Of a stretch of DNA of 46,352 bases, positions 40,156 to 46,352 are shown in pieces. Positions within the stretch are counted from its first letter, which is position 1; each line of letters starts with the position of its first letter. The notes under the pieces were generated by a model. The model saw only the letters and a program-made list of their open reading frames with translations, ran no database searches and had not been told where the DNA came from. Source of the DNA: Spiroplasma sp. AdecLV25b (GTDB taxonomy: Bacteria; Bacillota_I; Bacilli_A; Mycoplasmatales; VBWQ01). The translations under genes and the position numbers were made by a program. The stretch lies in assembly GCF_030913225.1 (NCBI RefSeq), contig NZ_JAQYTS010000001.1, positions 1-46,352 of the forward strand, in the 5' to 3' direction.

Positions 40156-40731
40156 CTAAATATTTTTTTTAATAATTTCAGTTATTTCACATACTGCTAC
40201 TTCTAAATCATCATTAACAACAACATAATCATACTGATGTTGCACTTTAAACTCTTCTTTAGCTTTATTCAAACGCTTCTCAATAATTTCATCAGACTCA
40301 CTAGCACGCATCCTAATTCTTTGTTCTAATGCTTGATATGAAGGAGGCATAATAAAAATACTCATAATATCCTTACGATGTTCATAATTTTTTAAAACTT
40401 GACTTGCCCCATCAACTTCAATTTCTAAAATCACATTATATCCTTGATTTTGTAAATTTAAAACATAACTCTTGCTAGTACCATAATAATTACCAATAAA
40501 ATTGGTGTACTCTAAAAAATCATTTTTTTCAATATTCTTCATAAACGTTGTTTTATCAACAAAAAAATAATTAATACCATCTTGCTCTTTATTACGTGGT
40601 TGTCTTGTTGTCATGGACACTGAATAGGCTAAATTTAATTTTTTATTTTCAAAGAGTTTGCTAATTATTGCTCCTTTTCCAACACCACTTGGACCAGATA
40701 AAATAATTAACTTTCCTTTTTTATGCAACAT
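40156..40731 (-). CDS. gmk: guanylate kinase
   Basis: The protein has 191 residues. P-loop LIILSGPSGVGKGAI, the GMP-binding SVSMTTRQPRNKEQDGINYFF, and lid residues RIRMRASESDEIIEKRL are all present. It converts GMP to GDP, essential for GTP and dGTP supply. Length is normal. A second, decayed copy of its 3' end lies at 34055-34110. rsmD is upstream on the same strand. Confidence 0.96.
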   Translation of the reverse strand: MLHKKGKLIILSGPSGVGKGAIISKLFENKKLNLAYSVSMTTRQPRNKEQDGINYFFVDKTTFMKNIEKNDFLEYTNFIGNYYGTSKSYVLNLQNQGYNVILEIEVDGASQVLKNYEHRKDIMSIFIMPPSYQALEQRIRMRASESDEIIEKRLNKAKEEFKVQHQYDYVVVNDDLEVAVCEITEIIKKNI

Positions 40732-40813
40732 GGATTATCTACTTTCTATTTTCACAAAATTGAATTATTTTAATATATATTTTACCGTATTTTTTATTAG
40801 ATAATACTTTAAA

Positions 40814-41302
40814 TTAGAAATTTAATTGTAAATTATCAAGTGGCACATTAGTTTCTAGCATAATAATCGCATTATCATTTAATAAATCATTATTGACAAA
40901 ATAATCAAGAATTCACTGTTGACAAGTAATATTAGCAAATGGGGGATCAATCAATAAAATATCACACTTACTATTTAAAGTTTTGCTAAATGTTTGGTAA
41001 TCTAAATTAGTTAATTTACTATCATTTTGTAAATTACAAGCTAATAAATTTTGTTTAATAATTTTATAAGCAGCAATATTAATATCATTGGCATAAGCAA
41101 ATTTAGCACCACGCGATAAACTTTCAATAACTAAATTACCACTTCCCGTAAATAAATCAACCACAATTTTATTATCAAAGTCACAATAATTAGTCATAAT
41201 ATTAAAAATATTTTCTTTAATTCTATTAAGCGTTGGTCTGGTATCTAGTCCATCTAATGTTACTAATTTTTTACCCTTTAATTTTCCAGCAATAATTTTC
41301 AT
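40814..41302 (-). CDS. rsmD: 16S rRNA (guanine966-N2)-methyltransferase RsmD
   Basis: The protein has 162 residues, slightly short for the family (about 180). The N-terminus KIIAGKLKGKKL then TRPTLNRIKENIFNI is diagnostic. Motif I is VVDLFTGSGNLVIESLSRG and the catalytic motif is DILLIDPPF. It methylates G966 in the 30S subunit. I chose ATG 41302 because AGGAG precedes it; an upstream in-frame ATG at 41362 has none. One UGA Trp extends the frame to TAA 40814. Confidence 0.93.
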
Positions 41303-41506
41303 ATTTTCTCCTAATTTTCGTTTTAATTTATAACAAAAGTAAAGTGATACATGATAAAGCATTCTTTATATTAATAATCAATGCAATTAATCAACAAAAA
41401 TTAGTTAAAATTCACTATATAAATGTGGTGTAACAGCACAAATTGACCTATCACTACTTTTCTGCAAAATTAATAAATTTTCGTTTATAATAACTTTATC
41501 ATTAAA

Positions 41507-41534
41507 TTTGATAAAATCAAGTTTAGTTTATAAT
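41507..41534 (+). promoter_or_regulatory. def promoter
   Basis: TTTGAT (41507-41512) and TATAAT (41529-41534) are separated by 16 bases, 39 bases before the def start. Confidence 0.5.
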
Positions 41535-41572
41535 GTGAAAAGAAAAATGGAAAGATAATGAAGGGGAGTAAA

Positions 41573-42163
41573 ATGTTAAAACTATTACAAAACGAAAAAC
41601 CAGATAGTTCATGAATAACACAAGATACTACTAAAACATTGTTAGACACTTGTACTGAAGTTGTTTTACCGTTAACTAATAACGATAAAGATATTATGAA
41701 AAAAATGATTGATTGAGTAAAAGCATCACAAGATGATGAATTTAATGCCAACAATGTCATAATAGAAGCCATCGGAATTGCTGCCCCACAAATTGGGAAA
41801 AATGTTAATATGTACTATATATTACTACCAATTTCAAATAAAGATGGAACTATTACTTACTATGAACATGCTTTAATTAATCCGAAGATTATTGGTCGTA
41901 GTGAGCAAATTGCTGCTTTAAAAAAAGGTGAAGGATGCCTAAGTGTTACTACCAAACATCATGAAGGATTAGTACCCCGCAGTTATAAAATCAAAGTTAC
42001 TGGTTTTGATTACTTGAAAAATAAAAAAGTTAATTTAACAATACGAGGGTATGAAGCTATTGTTTTTCAACACGAGCAAGACCATTTAGAAGGGAAACTG
42101 TTTTATCACCATATTAATAAGGAAAATCCTTGACATAGTAACGAAGAATGGATTATTATATAA
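41573..42163 (+). CDS. def: peptide deformylase
   Basis: The protein has 196 residues. The three deformylase motifs are present: GIAAPQIG, EGCLSV with the metal-binding Cys, and QHEQDHLEG with the metal-binding His pair and catalytic Glu. It removes the formyl group from new proteins. A Gram-positive type 2 form is indicated by length and by EGCLSV. ATG 41573 follows AAGGGGAG. Several UGA Trp codons are used. Confidence 0.95.
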
Positions 42164-42330
42164 GGTAGGACAATAATTTAACTTTATTAAAATTTTACTT
42201 TAATTATAATTTAACTTAATGAACATATAAATATTAAGCTCATTACTATTTTTATTTTGGTTTATTATTTGCTTGTATACTAATAAATATTTAAAAAGAA
42301 AGAACTCTATACAAAAGAGGAGGAATAAAA

Positions 42331-44046
42331 ATGACTGAAGCACTTATTAAACCTACTCCACCATCGCCTAAAAAAGAAATAACTAAAATCTATGCACTTG
42401 GTGGTTTAGAAGAAGTTGGAAAAAACACTTATGTTATTGAACAAGGTGAAGAAATAATTATTATTGATGCTGGAGTAAAATTTGCCGATGCTACTATGCC
42501 AGGAATTGAAGCTGTGATTCCTGACTATAGTTATTTAAAAGAAAACAGACATAAAATTAAAGGAATTTTTATTACTCATGGTCATGAAGACCACATTGGT
42601 GGGATTCCTTATTTATTAAAAGAAATTAATGATATTCCAGTAATTTATGCTCCCAATTTAGCTGCTGCTATAATTCGTTATAAACTTAAAGATAAAGGTG
42701 TTAAATCAAAAGTAAGAATCGAAGTAGTAGATGGAACAAGTAAAATTAAAACTAACCGTTTTATTATTAGTTTCTTTGCTGTTAACCATTCCATTCCTGA
42801 TGCTTATGGAATTTGTGTGGAAAACTCTAATGGAACTGTTGTCACTACTGGTGACTATAAATTTGACTGGACACCATTAGGTCACAAAGCCGACATTGAT
42901 AAAATGGCACAGATGGGACAAAAAGGAGTAACTTTATTTTTAGCTGACTCTACTAATGCTGAAGTCCCTGGTTATACTATGACAGAAATGCTAGTAGTAA
43001 AACGAATTAGTGAACTATTTGTCAAAGCCAAAGGTCGTATCTTAATTTCTACTTTTGCTTCTAACATCCACCGTTTACAACAAATTATTGAAGTTGCTAC
43101 TAAACATAATCGTAAAGTTATTGTTGTGGGAAGAAGTTTAGAACGAATTGTTACTGTCATTCGACAAATGGGACATTTAAAAGTCCGTGATAGTTCTTTT
43201 ATCAAACCAGAAGAAATCAAAAAATATGATAATAACCAAATTGTTATTATTTGTACTGGTTCGCAAGGAGAACCAATGGCAGTCCTTTCAAGAATTGCTA
43301 ACCGTGAGCACCATCAAATTAAAGTTGTAGCCGGTGATACTGTTATTTTCTCTTCATCTGCTATTCCTGGTAATCGTGCTGATGTGGAACGAGTAGTAAA
43401 TAAACTAACAAGACTTAGTGCTATTGTTGAAGAAAACTCACCATTAAACTGACTGCATACTTCAGGACATGCTTCACAAGAAGAACAAAAATTAATGTTA
43501 AACTTAATTAAACCTTCTTACTTTATGCCTATGCATGGTGACTATCGTATGTTAAAGGTTCATAAAGAAACTGCAGTTTCTATTGGTATGCCTGAAGAAA
43601 ATGTCTTTATTTGTGCTAATGGTGATCCAATTATTATGGATATGGGTAAATGTCATTTAAGTGATAAACGAATTCCTGCTGATCCCATTTATGTTGATGG
43701 TGGTAAAGATATGTCAGGAGTAACTACTGCTGCTGTCATTCGCGACCGTCAAATTTTATCTAAAGATGGATTAATTGCCATTGTCATATCAATTGATTCA
43801 CAAAATAATAAATTATTAGCACCACCTACTTTTATTTCTCGCGGTTCATTCTATGTTCGGGATGCTGCACCATTAGTATCTGAAGCTATTTCATTAGTAA
43901 CAAAAGCTATTAATGAAGTATTAAAAAGTGAACGTCCAACTTTTGGTACTATTAAAAATGCTGTTAAATCAACTTTAGCACCTTTTATCTTTAAGAAAAA
44001 AAGAAGAAATCCACTAATTATTCCTGTTATTTTAAATAAAAAATAA
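42331..44046 (+). CDS. rnjA: ribonuclease J
   Basis: The protein has 571 residues. The metallo-beta-lactamase core has THGHEDHIGGIPYLL and, later, GDYKFDWTP. The beta-CASP domain follows with STFASNIHRLQQI, CTGSQGEPMAVLSRI and the HTSGHASQEE and MPMHGDY zinc motifs. The C-terminal domain ends with Lys-rich IFKKKRRNP. It is a 5' exonuclease/endonuclease for mRNA decay and rRNA processing. GAGGAGG lies before ATG 42331. One UGA Trp at 43450-43452 splits it under the standard code. Whether it is J1 or J2 cannot be told. Confidence 0.95.
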
Positions 44047-44053
44047 ACTATAT

Positions 44054-44092
44054 TAAAAACTAGTATTTGATAGGAGAAATACTAGTTTTTAT
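44054..44092 (+). terminator. rnj terminator
   Basis: AAAAACTAGTATTT (44055-44068) pairs perfectly with AAATACTAGTTTTT (44077-44090) and is followed by more T. Confidence 0.85.
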
Positions 44093-44176
44093 TTTTTAGA
44101 TTAAGGATTAAGTTTTATGAAAAAGAATTATTTATTATTAGCTTTTAGGATAATGGGATTTTAGGATTAAGTTTTT

Positions 44177-44320
44177 TTAAATTCCAACTTTTATTAAAGT
44201 TACATTTAGAGTTTTTAAATCTGCTTCTGTTGAAGCTAATGATAGTTGTTGCGTTTTATTTTACAAATCAAGTAATGCAACAATTATCAGAAGTCATTTC
44301 AACATATGAGTTTTATTCAT
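44177..44320 (-). pseudogene. small secreted-peptide ORF interrupted by TAA
   Basis: A very strong GGAAGGAGG precedes ATG 44320. The first 19 residues, THMLKWLLIIVALLDL, look like a signal peptide or membrane helix. A TAA at 44261-44263 stops translation, but the same frame continues as NKTQQLSLASTEADLKTLN to TAA 44177. The restored product would be a 46-residue exported peptide. Function unknown. The strong ribosome binding site suggests it was once, or still is, well expressed. Confidence 0.45.
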
Positions 44321-44408
44321 TAACACCTCCTTCCTACAAAAGTATAAAACATAAAATAAAAAAACTTTAAAAACTATCACTGGTACGAATAAATTTTTTA
44401 TTTGAAGT

Positions 44409-44600
44409 TTATGAATTAATTTCTTGCATAAGTTTGTCAAGTTCTTTAAAGTCTTCTTGCGTGAAGTCACCTAATGTTAACTCTTTATTAGTTCCAGAAG
44501 CATAATGGAACGTGATATTATTATCATTAAATACTTCAACAAAAAGTAAATTAATTTTATTTATTCATTGACCTTTAAACTTAAACATTATTTTTGTCAT
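44409..44600 (-). CDS. small hypothetical protein
   Basis: The protein has 63 residues. ATG 44600 follows AAGGGGG at eight bases. The sequence (IMFKFKGQWINKINLLFVE, then FHYASGTNKELTLGDFTQED) is a compact beta/alpha pattern ending in an acidic helix. One UGA Trp is used. I do not recognise it. It is upstream of, and on the same strand as, the interrupted secreted-peptide ORF, so the two may form a transcription unit. Confidence 0.55.
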
Positions 44601-44706
44601 TCTAACTACCCCCTTTCTAAATAAAATATAAACCAAAAATTAACCCTTTGAAATAAAGTTATAACGTAGTTGAATAATTTCATAAAATCTAAAAAAATAT
44701 TCTTGA

Positions 44707-45298
44707 ATGATTCCAGCAGTATTCTTTGACCCACAATATCGCGGAGTATTAGATAAATTATCTTATGGTAATAAAGGTAAACGGCAAATTAAGCGTGCTA
44801 AATTAGAACAAATGAATGATGAAACTATTATTAGTTTCATTAAAAAAATTGATAATGTATTAATGGAAACAGGGCATTTATTCTTATGAATTGATAAATT
44901 TCATTTATGCCAAGGTATCCAACCATGAATTAACGAAACAGGGTTAGTAATTGTTGATATGATTGTTTGAGATAAAGTACGAATGGGAATGGGATATAGA
45001 ACTAGAAAACAAACTGAATACTTGTTAATATTACAAAAAACCACCCATTAGAGCCAAAGATATATGAAAAACTAGAAATATTAGAGATTTTTGATCTGAA
45101 AAAATCAATGATAAATTTCATCCTCATCAAAAACCATTAGCTTTACAAGCTGAACTTATTACTGCTGTTACTAATGAAGGTGATATTATTTTAGACCCAG
45201 CAGCTGGAAGTTTTTCAACTATACACTCTGCTATAACTAAAAATAGAACATTTCTTGGATGTGATATCAAGGATAGTGAAACTAATGGCATTAATTAA
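44707..45298 (+). pseudogene. site-specific DNA methyltransferase, frameshifted and 5' truncated
   Basis: The first frame starts at ATG 44707 ([20 protein letters not shown]) and carries the catalytic motif D-P-Q-Y very close to the N-terminus. The second frame, after A6 at 45035-45040, gives PPIRAKDIWKTRNIRDFW, FHPHQKP and the cofactor motif DPAAGSFSTIHSAI. That order, catalytic motif before cofactor motif, marks the beta class (N4-cytosine or N6-adenine). Removing one A joins them. No ribosome binding site precedes 44707, so the 5' end may be missing. The 3' end overlaps the next ORF by 14 bases. Confidence 0.72.
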
Positions 45299-45969
45299 AG
45301 ATAGAAAAGAAAAACCAACGTACTAGTGGTGCTTATGACAGAATTTTCAACAATAAGAAATTAGGTAACCTGATAACGAAAGTACAAGCTACTTCTATTG
45401 CAAATGGTACTGAATTAGAAACAATAATATTAGCAAAAGCAAAAAACATAGTTGTTAATAATATTTTACAATTTGAGCAAATTTTAAAACGTCAGTTGCC
45501 AAATAAAGAAATTTTTATTATACCTAAAAAAATAGTAAAAAAATCTAGTGTTTCTAATAAAAAAGAACCTGATTTTTTAATTATCCAAAAGACAAGTGAT
45601 GTTTTAAATATCATTGAAATAAAAGATGGTTGAGTTTTTGACACTAAAAAAGCTGCTGGTGAATATCAACAGTTAAAGGATTTTCAAAACGAAATATCAA
45701 AAGTTATAAGTTATAAAATAAAAATTTTTATGTGTAATTTTAATAACAATAATAAAGTAAACATCTTTAATGGTTTTAAGAAAAAAATACCTTTAGAACA
45801 TATAATGACTGGTGCTGAATTTTGTCATTTAGTAAATATTAGTTATGAAGAAATATCTAATGAACGAAATAAAGAAGGAAACCAAAACTTTCAATACTTT
45901 ATTCAACAATTACTACTAATAGATGAAGTTAAAATAGAAATACAAACACTTCTTTTACCTAAGAATTAA
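45285..45969 (+). pseudogene. PD-(D/E)xK restriction endonuclease, frameshifted
   Basis: ATG 45285 lies in the 3' end of the methyltransferase. Ten codons later, in A5 at 45310-45314, the frame shifts; removing one A joins ALIKDRKEN to QRTSGAYDRIFNNKKLGNL and on to TAA 45967. The restored protein is about 227 residues. A nuclease core is visible: EPDFLIIQ, then NIIEIKDGWVFDTKKAAGEY (P-D...E-x-K). With its neighbour it forms a small type II RM pair, both members broken. Specificity unknown. Confidence 0.62.
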
Positions 45970-46352
45970 TTTTTCTAATTATATTTTTTCCTATACTACA
46001 TTTTTTTAAAATAGTATCTGTTATCCAATCAATGTTTAATGTTACTCTTATGGGAGTGTAACAAAAATCCGGAATTAATTATTCAATATTGTCTAATTAT
46101 CATTTAGACGAGAAATAATTAAGAATTTTTATGTAATTGTAATTTAATAATACTCCTAATAATAAATAATTGCAATTAAAATGCATACTATAATTATTTT
46201 CAATAGTTTAGTATATGCAAGTCCATAACAAAAATGCTTACTAAACAGACATTTAATAAGTTTTTAAGATTTAATTTAAAAATTAGATTATGGTTTTAAA
46301 TTAATTTCTTGACATTTAAAGATAATCATTTTCTTATATGTTTCAATACTAT
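45970..46352. other. non-coding, possible insertion-sequence end
   Basis: No ORF is supported. GTTACTCTTATGGGAGTGTAAC (46041-46062) has GTTAC and GTAAC ends and is followed by AAAAATCCGG. A GTGTAAC-type tip with this tail resembles termini of some transposase-bearing elements. No transposase is in the window. Confidence 0.3.

Noticed and set aside
1-46352. tRNA, rRNA and other structural RNA genes
   Set aside because: Reading both strands I found no tRNA T-arm GTTCRA in a cloverleaf context and no rRNA sequence; a covariance-model scan would be decisive.

Overview
The window comes from an AT-rich mollicute that reads UGA as tryptophan. Nearly every conserved gene (asnS, pnuC, tsaE, lspA, ileS, leuS, dnaE, thiI, def, rnj and others) is open only if UGA is sense, so all coordinates here use translation table 4. 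A spiralin-like repeat lipoprotein, a wall-less gene set with EzrA and CdaA, and several putative secreted or host-facing proteins point to Spiroplasma, probably a host-associated species. This is an inference from gene content; no rRNA or tRNA lies in the window.

Layout. 1-1250: 3' end of a truncated ORF, then a membrane/coiled-coil protein. 1261-4859: asnS (minus), then a plus-strand Nudix-pnuC-tsaE operon. 4972-5646: a small membrane protein carrying two eukaryotic-style PPxY motifs. 5723-11398 (minus): ileS-lspA-rluD-like-rhomboid-like operon, with overlapping genes. 11729-15356: a decayed AlwI-type restriction-modification (RM) island with one endonuclease and two D12-class methyltransferases, all interrupted. 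15529-16252: further degraded small ORFs. 16306-22640: greA, an unusually long ptsH (HPr), typA, a broken secreted protein, a DEAD-box RNA helicase and a small membrane protein. 22644-26517 (minus): leuS plus a nucleotidyltransferase, and a protein of unknown function. 26626-27691: ruvX-udk, with udk frameshifted. 27706-29337: repeat lipoprotein. 29602-38792 (minus): dnaE, two accessory ORFs, thiI, ezrA, coaX and cdaA. 39043-41302 (minus): ankyrin protein, gmk, rsmD. 41573-44046 (plus): def and rnj. 44177-45969: two small ORFs and a second decayed RM system. 45970-46352: non-coding, with a possible insertion-sequence end.

How the genes fit together. Most of the window is housekeeping: aminoacyl-tRNA synthetases, tRNA modification (TsaE, ThiI), replication (DnaE), RNA turnover (RNase J, helicase), nucleotide and cofactor supply (Gmk, Udk, CoaX, PnuC), c-di-AMP synthesis (CdaA) and cell division (EzrA). 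LspA would process the repeat lipoprotein. The accessory layer holds two inactivated RM systems, a PPxY protein, an ankyrin protein and a Ser-rich ORF. The last two share a duplicated upstream region that includes a gmk 3' end.

Caution. Frameshifts fall largely in short A-tracts. They cluster in the RM and accessory genes but also hit udk, so sequencing or assembly indels must be excluded before accepting each pseudogene.
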